DNA from: Haloferax massiliensis
Lineage (GTDB): Archaea; Halobacteriota; Halobacteria; Halobacteriales; Haloferacaceae
Length of the DNA: 64,000 nt
NCBI RefSeq assembly: GCF_001368915.1
Contig: NZ_CSTE01000002.1
Span: forward strand, 286,248 to 350,247
Direction of reading: 5' to 3'
In this document: positions 35,173-43,456 of the stretch, one piece after another
Layout of the letters: each line of letters opens with the position of its first letter
How positions within the stretch are numbered: the first letter of the stretch is position 1
Position numbers and translations under genes: made by a program
The notes under the pieces: generated by a model
Seen by the model: only the letters and a program-made list of their open reading frames with translations
Database searches by the model: none
What the model was told of the DNA's origin: nothing

Positions 35173-35880
35173 TCAGACGGCGGGCTGTTCGCCCGGGGTC
35201 TCGCCCTCGTCCATCATCTCGACGTCGTGGAGTTCGCCCCACGTCCTGCCGATGATGTAGTAGGCGGCGACGGCCGCGTAGAACGTCACGAACGCCCCGA
35301 CGACGAAGCCGAGAATCGGGATGACGTTCAGGACGCCGACCACGATTGACGACGCGAACAGCACCGCGAACGCCGTGAGCCACGCGGTGGCGTACTTGCC
35401 CGAGGTCAGGATGGGCCGGAGCGTACCGACGTCGAACGCCGCGCCCATGCGGTCGGTCTCGGCGTAGTTCGACAGCGCCGCGGGGATGAGGTACGCGGCG
35501 AGCAGACCGAGGACGAACGCGAGCAGGAGCCCCACGAGCGCCACGATGCCGCCGACCGCGCCCGCGGCGTCGGAGCCGCCGGCCATTGCGCCGACGATGC
35601 CGGCGAAGCCGAACACGCCCGCGATGATGAGCGGGACGATACTGTAGACGAACGCGATGGCGAAGCCTTTCACGCCGTCTATCGCCATGTCGCCCCAGTC
35701 GTCGAACACCGGGGGCTCCTCGTCGCCCTTCATCGTCGCGCGAACGACCCGAAGGAGATAGCCGATGACGAGGAACGTCGGGACGATGAGGATGCTCAAC
35801 AAGCCGAGGACGCCGCCGATGAGGACCGTCTTTACCCAGTCCTCGTCGTTTCGAAGGTAATTGAGGGATTCTGAAATCAT
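35173..35880 (-). CDS. DUF4013 membrane protein, copy B
   Basis: A 235-residue paralog of the preceding gene with the same plan: L-N-Y-L-R-N-D-E-D-W opening, helix pair around residues 18-42, F-D-D-W-G-D-M-A-I-D-G-V-K-G-F and three to four further helices, then an acidic C-terminal tail. Divergence between the copies is large, so duplication is old. A TATA-like block near 35968-35980 upstream on the minus strand suggests that both copies are driven from here. Function unknown. Confidence 0.85.
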   Translation of the reverse strand: MISESLNYLRNDEDWVKTVLIGGVLGLLSILIVPTFLVIGYLLRVVRATMKGDEEPPVFDDWGDMAIDGVKGFAIAFVYSIVPLIIAGVFGFAGIVGAMAGGSDAAGAVGGIVALVGLLLAFVLGLLAAYLIPAALSNYAETDRMGAAFDVGTLRPILTSGKYATAWLTAFAVLFASSIVVGVLNVIPILGFVVGAFVTFYAAVAAYYIIGRTWGELHDVEMMDEGETPGEQPAV

Positions 35881-36060
35881 GATGTTTCACCGAGCGCCAC
35901 CACCCACCCACCGGCCGTTCGACCGGGTGAGAACCGCGGGTAGACACACGCGCTCGAAACTACATTACGACGAGAAAGTATATAATCTTGTACCCGATGC
36001 GACCGAATAATTGAATATTAAGCCATCTAGCGTTCGATTACCGGAAGGCTGCGGCGACGT

Positions 36061-38169
36061 TTACTCGTCGACGATATCGCTCCCGCCCGGCGGGAGGAAC
36101 TCCTGAATCTGGTCGGGTGATGCGATTTTTCTGACGAACGACTTGTCGGCGAAGCGCTCGCGGAGCCGGCGGTAGCACAGTTTCGCGGCGTCGTTCTGGG
36201 CGTACTGCCCCGGCGTGAGCGTCAGCGTCGTCTCCGCGCGCGCCTCGATGGCCGACGGCGGGCCGCCGATGACCCGCGTCTCGCCCTCGCACTGGATGCC
36301 GACCGCGACCTTCGCGGCCACGTCCTCGAAGTACTCGCGGTCGCCGCGGATGACGAAGCTCCCCTTTTCGATGTACTCGCCCGACTCGGGCGTCTTCGAC
36401 ACCTGCGAGGGTTCGACCATGTAGGCGTCGTCGGCGAAGCGGCCCTCCTTCCAGATGGAGGAGTACGAGACGGCGAACTGCGCGGCCTCGCGGAGCGTCT
36501 CGTCGGAGAAGTCGACCGCCTGCGCGGGCTCGCTCGGCCTCGTCGCCTTCAGGAGCGTGACCGGCCCGCCGTGGGCCTGCGTGTGGAAGAAGCGGTCGTG
36601 CTTGCTCATGTACTTCTTCACCAACTCCTCGTTCTGGTCGGCGTTGCGGCCGCCGACGACGAGGTAGCCGCTTGAGGTGTGGAACCAGCGGAACCGCTCG
36701 AACCAGTGTTCCGTGGACTTGACGGGGACCGAATCGAGCGCCAGCCAGTCGGTCTCCTCGGGTTCTTCGTCCTCGTCGTCCTCGTCGTCCTCGCCGTCGT
36801 CGGCCTCCCACTCGTCGCGGCGGCGCTTGGCGGCCTCCAACTCCTCGCGGGTGTCCTCGATGGCGGCCAGCGCGCCCTCCTTTTTCTCCTCGATGCGCTT
36901 GGCCTCGGTGTAGAGGCGGTCGGCGTTCTTCTCGACGCCCATCGACACGTCGAGGGTGACGGTCGCGTCGTCGAGGTCGACGGTGACCGTGCCGTTCGCG
37001 CCGTCGACGTTCGTGACGGCCTCGGCCTCGGGGATGCCCTGTTCGGCACCCTCCGCGAGCGTCTCGCCGATGTCGTCCCACGGGACGCCCTCCTCGCGCG
37101 CGCCGCGGACGGTCGACAGCACGTCGTCGACGAGGTCGTAGTTGGCGTACAGCAGTTCGGCGCGCTCGCGCTCGTCTTCGGCCTGCTGTTCGAAGCCCTC
37201 GATTGCGCCCTCCTGTTGGTCGATGATGCGCTCTTGTTTGGCGATTTGCTCCTCGAAGTCCGGGCGGTCCGAGGTCGCCTCCTGCTCGTCGGCGGTCAAA
37301 TCGAGACGGAAGAAGTACTCGTCGAGCGCGTCGTTGAACGTGTCGTAGGCCTCCTCGTCGAGGCCGGCGTTCTGGTGTTCGCGCAGGGGGAAGGGCGTCA
37401 CGTCGACGACCTCGCCGTCGTCGTCGAGGTAGAGCCGCGGGTCGAACTCCCCGGCGCGTACCTGCTCGCGGAGATCGACGATGGCGTCGTAGATGTCGTC
37501 GTAGTCGTCGTCGGTGGCGTCGGCGATGTCGAGGGTCTTCTCCACGCCGGCGCGGGTACACAGTTCCTCGGCGTAGAGGCCGCCGAGGTTCAACTGGGTG
37601 GCGAGCGTCCGCACCACGTCGGTGTCGGACTGCTCCATGTTCCGGCCGAGGGCGTCGCGGCTGACGGTGAGAGGGTCGAGCCGCGAGGCGGGGTACTCGT
37701 ACTGCGACCCCGGCGCGACCGTCCGCGACTTGAGCCGCACCGTCTCCAGACTGCGGACGACTTCGCCCGTCTCGTCGAGCACCGCGATGTTGCCCTGTCC
37801 GAACAGCTCGACGACGATTTTCGTGTTCTCGTCGCCGCGCTCGAACGTGAACGTGAGGATGCGGTCGAACTCGTACTGCTCGACGCCCGCGAAGTCGGCC
37901 CCGTTGAGCCGGTTTCTGAGCATCATCGCGAAGTTCGGCGGCCGACCGGGGGCGTCCGGCACGTGCTCCTGTGCGGCGAGGTGCGCGCGCTTTATCTCGC
38001 CCACTTCGAGGAGGAGTTCGAGCCGACCGCGGTCGAAGTCCCGCATCTTGAGGCGAAGCAGGTCGTCGCCGTAGAGGTACGCCTTGTCGACCTTCGCGCC
38101 CTCGTACCGGTTCAACTCGGTGACGAGGGCCGCGAGGTCGACGCTCGTGAGTTCCCGCTTCGGGTCCAT
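36061..38169 (-). CDS. rqcH: Ribosome rescue protein RqcH (NEMF/Rqc2 homolog)
   Basis: A 702-residue NFACT-family protein that binds obstructed large ribosomal subunits and recruits tRNA (Ala-tailing in bacteria). NFACT-N is at 1-180 with F-A-M-M-L-R-N-R-L and the D102-R103 motif in F-D-R-I-L. A helix-hairpin-helix region (about 185-235), a coiled-coil M domain (300-460) with a very acidic tract at 455-473, and the NFACT-R (DUF814) domain (480-590, with A-H-G-G-P at 532-536) follow. The start at 38169 begins the conserved M-D-P-K-R-x-L segment. Archaeal Rqc activity is less well studied than bacterial; pelA nearby fits a shared quality-control theme. Confidence 0.93.
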   Translation of the reverse strand: MDPKRELTSVDLAALVTELNRYEGAKVDKAYLYGDDLLRLKMRDFDRGRLELLLEVGEIKRAHLAAQEHVPDAPGRPPNFAMMLRNRLNGADFAGVEQYEFDRILTFTFERGDENTKIVVELFGQGNIAVLDETGEVVRSLETVRLKSRTVAPGSQYEYPASRLDPLTVSRDALGRNMEQSDTDVVRTLATQLNLGGLYAEELCTRAGVEKTLDIADATDDDYDDIYDAIVDLREQVRAGEFDPRLYLDDDGEVVDVTPFPLREHQNAGLDEEAYDTFNDALDEYFFRLDLTADEQEATSDRPDFEEQIAKQERIIDQQEGAIEGFEQQAEDERERAELLYANYDLVDDVLSTVRGAREEGVPWDDIGETLAEGAEQGIPEAEAVTNVDGANGTVTVDLDDATVTLDVSMGVEKNADRLYTEAKRIEEKKEGALAAIEDTREELEAAKRRRDEWEADDGEDDEDDEDEEPEETDWLALDSVPVKSTEHWFERFRWFHTSSGYLVVGGRNADQNEELVKKYMSKHDRFFHTQAHGGPVTLLKATRPSEPAQAVDFSDETLREAAQFAVSYSSIWKEGRFADDAYMVEPSQVSKTPESGEYIEKGSFVIRGDREYFEDVAAKVAVGIQCEGETRVIGGPPSAIEARAETTLTLTPGQYAQNDAAKLCYRRLRERFADKSFVRKIASPDQIQEFLPPGGSDIVDE

Positions 38170-38277
38170 GGACTCGCTTTTTGGCGGCGAACGAAAAGGG
38201 GTGTCGTTTCCGCGGATGCGACGCCCGTCCGAATCGGGGAGAAGATTCTTGTCAATCAGTCCGAATGTGTCCGGTGA

Positions 38278-39627
38278 ATGCGTCCTCGCACCCTCGCGCT
38301 CGCCGCGCTCGCCCTCCTCGTCGCGCTGGCCGGACTCCCGGTCGGAAGCGCCCCGGCCGAAGCCCGGCCCCCGCCCGAAGCCGTCTGCGGCGTCTGCGGC
38401 GAGGCGTTCGAGGAGTCGGCCGCCGCCGCCGGCGTCCCGCTTACCGTCGAGTCGAGCGCGCTCCGAGTCCGCGTCGGCGACGACGGCGTCGGCGTGTGGA
38501 CCGCCCGCGTCGAACTCGACGGCGAGTCGGCCACGACGTTCCGCGAGAACCCCGACCGACTCGAACGCGTCGTCCGGCGGACCTTCGAAGACTACCGCGT
38601 GTTCACCGACGACCGCCGACGCCTCGACACCCGGATGGACGGCGACACCGCGGTCGTGACGTTCGAGGTCCCCGACATGGCGTCCCGCGGCTACGGGGAC
38701 GTGCTGGTCGTGGACTACTTCCACGACGACGGGGTCAGGGGCACCGTCTACGTCGACGCCGACCGGTTCGTCGTGACCGGCCCCGAGGGGTCGTCGCTCC
38801 TCACCGCACCCGCCGAGACTCGGACCAACGAGACGGCCGCCGTCTGGAGCGCCGCCGACGAGGACGCGTCGAGCGTCGGGAGCCAGACGTACCTCACGTT
38901 CGGCCCCGACGCGGGGCTGGCGACCACGGCCGCGGCCTACGCGAGTCTCGCCGCCGACTCGGGGCCCGGCGTCCTCACGAACCTCGCGTGGGTCGCGTTC
39001 GTCCCGACGCTCGTGCTCACCGTCGGCGTGCTCCTCATCCGGCAGTTCGACCGCCGGTTCGATAGCGGTCGGGGGGCGCGACGCTTCGGCCCCGTCGTCG
39101 CGGGACTCGGCGTTCTGTGGGGCCTCTGTCTGCTCGTCCTCCGGGCGTTCTCCGGGAGCGTCGCCGCGATGGCGTGGCTCCTCGCCCTCCAACTGGTCGC
39201 GCTCGGCGTCGCCTCGGCCGTCCGCCCCGGGGCGCTCGGGTTCCGTCGCCTCGTCGCCGCGACCGTCGGCCCGCAGGTCGCGCTCGCGGTCGCCACCGCG
39301 GTTGCGATGCCGGGACCGAACCCGTGGTTCTCGGTCAGCGCGCTCGCGTTAGAGGTCGCCGTCGTGCTGTTTCTCCCCCTCGGCTACGCGGCCCGGCGCG
39401 ACGGCGACACGCGCCCGCTGTCGCTCGCCATCGTCGCCGCGCCCGCGGTCTTCGCGCTTCCGCTGGTCCCCCTCGGCGGCTACGGCGTCCTGTTCGTCGG
39501 GATTCTGCTCGTCGTCTGGGTGCTGGTGACGCTCGCGACCGGCTCGCTCGTCTACCGACTCGGCTGGGCGCTCGGCGGTGACTCGGCGCGGGGGCAGGTC
39601 GACGACGGCACGCGAGCGACGGCGTAG
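38278..39627 (+). CDS. Exported multi-helix membrane protein of unknown function
   Basis: A 449-residue protein: an N-terminal signal-like helix (residues 5-24) ending at A-E-A-R, an extracellular beta-rich domain of about 200 residues opening with a C-G-V-C-G cysteine pair, then seven or so hydrophobic helices in the C-terminal half. The C-x2-C could be a zinc knuckle or disulfide. I do not recognise the family; it resembles haloarchaeal surface-membrane proteins. It is divergent from rqcH with 108 bases between. Confidence 0.75.
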   Translation: MRPRTLALAALALLVALAGLPVGSAPAEARPPPEAVCGVCGEAFEESAAAAGVPLTVESSALRVRVGDDGVGVWTARVELDGESATTFRENPDRLERVVRRTFEDYRVFTDDRRRLDTRMDGDTAVVTFEVPDMASRGYGDVLVVDYFHDDGVRGTVYVDADRFVVTGPEGSSLLTAPAETRTNETAAVWSAADEDASSVGSQTYLTFGPDAGLATTAAAYASLAADSGPGVLTNLAWVAFVPTLVLTVGVLLIRQFDRRFDSGRGARRFGPVVAGLGVLWGLCLLVLRAFSGSVAAMAWLLALQLVALGVASAVRPGALGFRRLVAATVGPQVALAVATAVAMPGPNPWFSVSALALEVAVVLFLPLGYAARRDGDTRPLSLAIVAAPAVFALPLVPLGGYGVLFVGILLVVWVLVTLATGSLVYRLGWALGGDSARGQVDDGTRATA

Positions 39628-39723
39628 CGCCCGCCGAAGCCGAGCGCGAACCCGGAGGCTCGCGAGTCCGACGTGAGAAACTCGCTCCGCAACCGTCAGG
39701 TAGACCCCCGCGGAACTGCCCTC

Positions 39724-40167
39724 ATGAGCGAACCCGATGTCCGCGTCGCGGTCACCGAGGGCGAGCGCGACGACGCCTTCGCCGTCCGCAAGGCCGTCTT
39801 CGTGGACGAACAGGGCGTCGACGAGGAACTGGAGTGGGACGAACACGACGACCCCGACGCCGAGGCCGTCCACTTCGTCGCCTACGGCGGCGGCGACCCG
39901 GTCGGCGCGGCCCGCCTGCGCGAGTACGAACCCGGCGTCGGCAAGGTCGAACGCGTCGCCGTCCTCGAATCGACCCGCGGCGAGGGCTGGGGGCGGCGAC
40001 TCATGGACGCGCTCGAAACGGAGGCGCGCGAGCGCGGCTTCGACTCGCTCGTCCTCCACGGCCAGACGACCGCGGAGGGGTTCTACCACGGCCTCGGCTA
40101 CGAGACGACGAGCGACGAGTTCGACGAGGCGGGGATTCCGCACGTCGAGATGCGGAAGTCGCTGTAG
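39724..40167 (+). CDS. GNAT family N-acetyltransferase
   Basis: A 147-residue single-domain acetyltransferase of the ElaA/YjcF-like group: R-K-A-V-F-V-D-E-Q-G-V at 23-33 is a group hallmark, motif A reads S-T-R-G-E-G-W-G-R-R-L-M, and L-H-G-Q-T-T-A-E-G-F-Y-H-G-L-G-Y is motif B. Acceptor unknown. ATG at 39724 is chosen; the upstream extension is basic and not conserved-looking. It converges with the mscS gene at its 3-prime side with only 13 bases between stops. Confidence 0.9.
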   Translation: MSEPDVRVAVTEGERDDAFAVRKAVFVDEQGVDEELEWDEHDDPDAEAVHFVAYGGGDPVGAARLREYEPGVGKVERVAVLESTRGEGWGRRLMDALETEARERGFDSLVLHGQTTAEGFYHGLGYETTSDEFDEAGIPHVEMRKSL

Positions 40168-40180
40168 CCGACGCGGACGC

Positions 40181-41404
40181 CTAATCCTCCGAGACCGACG
40201 TCTCGACCGGTCGACTCCGGCGGTCCTCCCGTAGCTGGAAGCCGTCGGCCTCCTCGCGGGCGAGCAGTTCGCGCTGCGGGTAGGGTATCTTGATGCCCTC
40301 GCGGTCGAACGCGAGTTTCACGCTCCGCAGGACCTCGGCTTTCGCCTGCGCCCGGCGCGGGGCCGAGGGGTTCGTAATCCAAAAGCGAAGTTGGAGGCCG
40401 ATGGCGGAGTCGCCGAACGTCGTCGGCATCACCTGCGGCTTCGGCACCTCCTCGACGAACTGGAGGTCCGTTAGCGCCTCGTCGGCCACCGACTCGGCGT
40501 GTTCGATGTCGGCCTCGTAGTCGATGCCCACGTCGAGGCGGAGCCGGAGGCGGTTGCGCTTCGTCCGGTTGGTTATCTTCGCGTTGGTCACGCGGTCGTT
40601 GGGGAAGACGACCGTCTCGCCGTCGGCGTTGCTCAGCCGGGTGTTGATGATGGTGATGTCGGTGACGATGCCCTCGGCGTCGTCTATCTCCACCCAGTCG
40701 CCGAGTTCGAACGGCCGGGAGAACATCAGCACGAAGCCCGCGATGAGCGACCCGAGGGTCTGTCTCGCGGCCATGCCGACCACGATGCCGAGGAAGCCCG
40801 CGCCGACGAGCAGGCCGCCGATTCTGACCTGCCAGACCGTGAGCGCCGCCATCCCGACCGCGAGGAGGACGACCAGTTGGAGGACGCGGAAAACGATGCC
40901 CTGCTGGTGGGCGTTGATGTTGTCCGAGGCCCTCGCGTACGAGTCCAGTTTCTCTTCGAGGACGTTCGTCCCCACGAGCGCTCCGGCGAACAGCGCGACC
41001 GTGGCCCCGAGTTTGGCGGCGTTCGGCACCGCGACGGCGAGCACGTCGGCGAGGTCAGCGGCGAGGCCGGTGTACCCCCAGAGGAGTAACAGCGACAGCG
41101 CCGCGCCGACGAACACCGCGAGTTGGAGCGTCCGGATGACGACCGTCGCGGGAAACAGCCACGCCGCGTCGGTGACGGCGTCCGGGACCCGCGGGTGGGC
41201 CAACACCCGCGCTCGGAGTTCGGCGGTCGCCCGCGAGACGAGCCGCGGCGCGAGAAAGACCGCGATGCCGAGCGCGAGCGCCACGAGCGCCGCCGAGATA
41301 CCGATTCGTTCTTCCGTCGAAACGAACTGTGCGAGCGTCGAGCGGAGGTCCTGAAGCCACGTCGCCGCCTGCCCCGAACCCGCCGCACCCCCCTGAGGTG
41401 CCAT
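40181..41404 (-). CDS. Mechanosensitive ion channel (MscS family)
   Basis: A 407-residue small-conductance mechanosensitive channel protein that opens on hypo-osmotic shock, important to a halophile. Four to five N-terminal helices (residues 35-220) precede the pore helix region, followed by the beta domain with F-S-R-P-F-E-L-G-D-W-V-E-I (the R-P-F-x2-G-D motif), and the C-terminal alpha/beta cage with L-D-V-G-I-D-Y-E. The C-terminal tail is hydrophilic. It is downstream of elp3 in the same direction but is separated by the duplicated 91-base unit with T-runs, so independent transcription is likely. Confidence 0.92.
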   Translation of the reverse strand: MAPQGGAAGSGQAATWLQDLRSTLAQFVSTEERIGISAALVALALGIAVFLAPRLVSRATAELRARVLAHPRVPDAVTDAAWLFPATVVIRTLQLAVFVGAALSLLLLWGYTGLAADLADVLAVAVPNAAKLGATVALFAGALVGTNVLEEKLDSYARASDNINAHQQGIVFRVLQLVVLLAVGMAALTVWQVRIGGLLVGAGFLGIVVGMAARQTLGSLIAGFVLMFSRPFELGDWVEIDDAEGIVTDITIINTRLSNADGETVVFPNDRVTNAKITNRTKRNRLRLRLDVGIDYEADIEHAESVADEALTDLQFVEEVPKPQVMPTTFGDSAIGLQLRFWITNPSAPRRAQAKAEVLRSVKLAFDREGIKIPYPQRELLAREEADGFQLREDRRSRPVETSVSED

Positions 41405-41489
41405 CCTACCGTGTGCGATGGGTCAGACAGTAAAAGCGTGACGGAGCGACAATCAGCGGTGAGAATCGGACGGGACGTTTCGTCGGTTA

Positions 41490-41689
41490 CAGCCGCTTCG
41501 ACACGTAACGCCCACCTTTTTCCGAGGCTCGCTTCGCTCGCCTCGCAAAAATCTGGACAAAAAACAGCCGAACTAGCCTACAGCCGCTTCGACACGTAAC
41601 ACCCACCTTTTTCCGAGGCTCGCTTCGCTCGCCTCGCAAAAATCTGGACAAAAAACAGCCGAACTAGCCTACAGCCGCTTCGACACGTA
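41490..41689. repeat. 91-base tandem repeat behind elp3
   Basis: Two consecutive 91-base units (41490-41580 and 41581-41671) are identical except one base (g at 41510, a at 41601). Their first 18 bases are repeated once more at 41672-41689, which is the last six codons of elp3. The unit therefore is the elp3 tail plus its 3-prime flank duplicated in tandem. Each unit carries, on the minus strand, a CGAGGC/GCCTCG inverted repeat and runs of six and five T. Confidence 0.93.
41581..41668 (-). terminator. Probable elp3 transcription terminator (proximal copy)
   Basis: Directly after the elp3 TAG (41671-41669) the minus strand shows T6, then T5, then an inverted repeat CGAGGC...GCCTCG. Oligo-T stretches are the usual archaeal intrinsic terminators. 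The next 91-base unit repeats the same signals at 41490-41577, giving two terminators in series. Confidence 0.5.
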
Positions 41690-43321
41690 CGGGCCGTCTT
41701 GGTGGTAGCCGAGTTTCTCCTTGTAGTACTGCCGGACGCCGATGCCCGAGATGACCGAAATCTTGTCGTAGCCGGCGTCTCGGGACAGTTCCTCGGCGTG
41801 CGCGAGGAGCTTCTTCCCGTAGCCCTTGTGTTGCCAGTCGCCGTCGGCACCGATTCCCGCCTCGGAGCCGTACACGTGGAGTTCGCGGACGAGCGCCGCG
41901 TCCCGCAGTTCGCGGCGGACCGGATTGCCGGGGAACCGGAGGCGACAGAAGCCGACGAGCAGGTCCTCGACGGGGTCCTCGAACGAGATGAAGTGCTCCG
42001 TGCCGCCGGCGACCTCGTAGGTCATCACGTCGAGTTCGATGCGCTCCGGGTCCGGGTCGGCCTCGTTCATGCCGACCTCGCGGGCGCGGATGTCCCGCTG
42101 GACGATGCCGCGCTCCTCGGCGCGCTGGGCGGCCAGTTGCCGGAGGTTGGACTTCCAGACGCCGGCGTCGATGAAGTCCGCGGGGATGTCTCGCTGGACG
42201 CGCTGGAGGCGGGTGTACTTCGGAATCATGCCCATGACCTCCGCGACGATGTCGGCGGCCTCCTCGTTGTTCAGCGGGTCGTACTCGTCGCGCCGCCACA
42301 TGTCGTAGGTGACGGTGTCGCGGACGATGAGCGTCGGGTAGATTTTGAGGTAGTCGGGCCGCCAGTCGCTGTTTTCGAACAACTGGCGGAAGTCCTCCAG
42401 ACACATCTCCTTGGTCATGCCCGGCTGGCCGGGCATCATGTGGAAGCCGACCTTGAACGCCGAGTCGCGGAGCCGGCGGTTGGCGTCGATGGAGGCCTGC
42501 ACGCCGTGGCCGCGGTGCATCTCGCGGTTGATGCGCTCGTAGGTCGTCTGGACGCCGACTTCGACCTTTGTCGCGCCCAAATCGAGCATCCGGTCTATCT
42601 GCTCGGGGTCGCACCAGTCGGGCTTCGTCTCGAACGTCGTCCCGATGTTCCGGATGTCGTTCGTCTCGTTTTCCGCGATGACGTCCTCGATGTACTTGAA
42701 CTCGACATCTTCGGGGTCGGGCTTGAACGACCTGTCTTCCGCCGGCTCGGGCTCCTTGTCGAGGTCGTAGTCGTTCATGGCTTCGAGCGCGCGCTTGACG
42801 AACCACTCCTGGTAGTCGTGGCTCCGGGCGGTCATCGTCCCGCCCATCAGGATGAGTTCGACCTTGTCCACGGGGTGGCCGATGTGTCGAAGCTGTTCGA
42901 GCCGGAGCGTGACCTGTCCGTAGGGGTCGTAGTCGTTCTGGACGCCGCGGGCGGCCGCGGGCTCGTGGCCCGTGTACGACTGCGACGAGGAGAACTCGCT
43001 CGCGGGGCCGCCGGGACAGTAGAGGCACTTCCCGTGGGGGCACATGTGCGGCGAGGTCATGATGGCGACCGGCGAGACGCCGGAGGCGGTGCGGACGGGC
43101 TTGCGCTGGACGACCTCCTTGACCTCCTCGCGGCGGTCTTCCGGGGCGTACTGCAGAATCTCGGCGTTCTTCGGGACCTTCGGCGAGGAGTGTTCCGAAC
43201 AGGCGTCGAGCTTTGCCGATTCGAGGTCGTCGCGGTCGACGTCGCCCGCGAGGATGCGCTCGACGAGCGCCTCGCAGGTCCGCTCGAACGCCTCGGACTC
43301 CGTCTCGGTCTCGGCGCTCAC
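41669..43321 (-). CDS. elp3: tRNA uridine-34 carboxymethyl-modifying enzyme Elp3
   Basis: A 550-residue Elp3: radical SAM and acetyltransferase domains that add a carboxymethyl-type group to wobble uridine-34 of tRNAs. The iron-sulfur cysteines are in H-M-C-P-H-G-K-C-L-Y-C-P-G-G (C-x4-C-x2-C), and G-G-T-M-T-A-R-S and N-I-G-T-T-F-E-T-K-P-D-W-C are the Elp3 signatures. The C-terminal GNAT part carries Q-H-K-G-Y-G-K-K-L-L-A-H-A-E. Start choice: GGAGGT at 43333-43328 lies exactly six bases before a GTG at 43321, an optimal Shine-Dalgarno spacing; the GTG at 43327 touches it and is less likely. The last six codons are repeated twice downstream. Confidence 0.95.
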   Translation of the reverse strand: MSAETETESEAFERTCEALVERILAGDVDRDDLESAKLDACSEHSSPKVPKNAEILQYAPEDRREEVKEVVQRKPVRTASGVSPVAIMTSPHMCPHGKCLYCPGGPASEFSSSQSYTGHEPAAARGVQNDYDPYGQVTLRLEQLRHIGHPVDKVELILMGGTMTARSHDYQEWFVKRALEAMNDYDLDKEPEPAEDRSFKPDPEDVEFKYIEDVIAENETNDIRNIGTTFETKPDWCDPEQIDRMLDLGATKVEVGVQTTYERINREMHRGHGVQASIDANRRLRDSAFKVGFHMMPGQPGMTKEMCLEDFRQLFENSDWRPDYLKIYPTLIVRDTVTYDMWRRDEYDPLNNEEAADIVAEVMGMIPKYTRLQRVQRDIPADFIDAGVWKSNLRQLAAQRAEERGIVQRDIRAREVGMNEADPDPERIELDVMTYEVAGGTEHFISFEDPVEDLLVGFCRLRFPGNPVRRELRDAALVRELHVYGSEAGIGADGDWQHKGYGKKLLAHAEELSRDAGYDKISVISGIGVRQYYKEKLGYHQDGPYVSKRL

Positions 43322-43327
43322 GGACAC

Positions 43328-43333
43328 ACCTCC
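43328..43333 (-). promoter_or_regulatory. Shine-Dalgarno sequence deciding the elp3 start
   Basis: GGAGGT on the minus strand with six bases before the GTG at 43321. Canonical Shine-Dalgarno motifs are uncommon in haloarchaea, so this is a useful start marker. Confidence 0.6.
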
Positions 43334-43456
43334 CGTTCGGCGACGCGGTGACGGTTCATGGGCGCGAATCGGGTCGTTTCGTGGATAAGCGTGTCGCTCG
43401 GGAGGCTGGAATACAGCCCTCCGTCGAACCGCGCGAGGAGGAGTCTGGATTGCGGC

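Noticed and set aside
36679..38277. Long plus-strand frame antisense to rqcH
   Set aside because: The opposite strand encodes a clearly recognisable RqcH over the same bases.
41578..41850. Extra 90-codon frame that runs across the elp3 end
   Set aside because: It is a different frame of elp3 continuing into the duplicated unit and merely regains the elp3 tail codons because of the tandem repeat.
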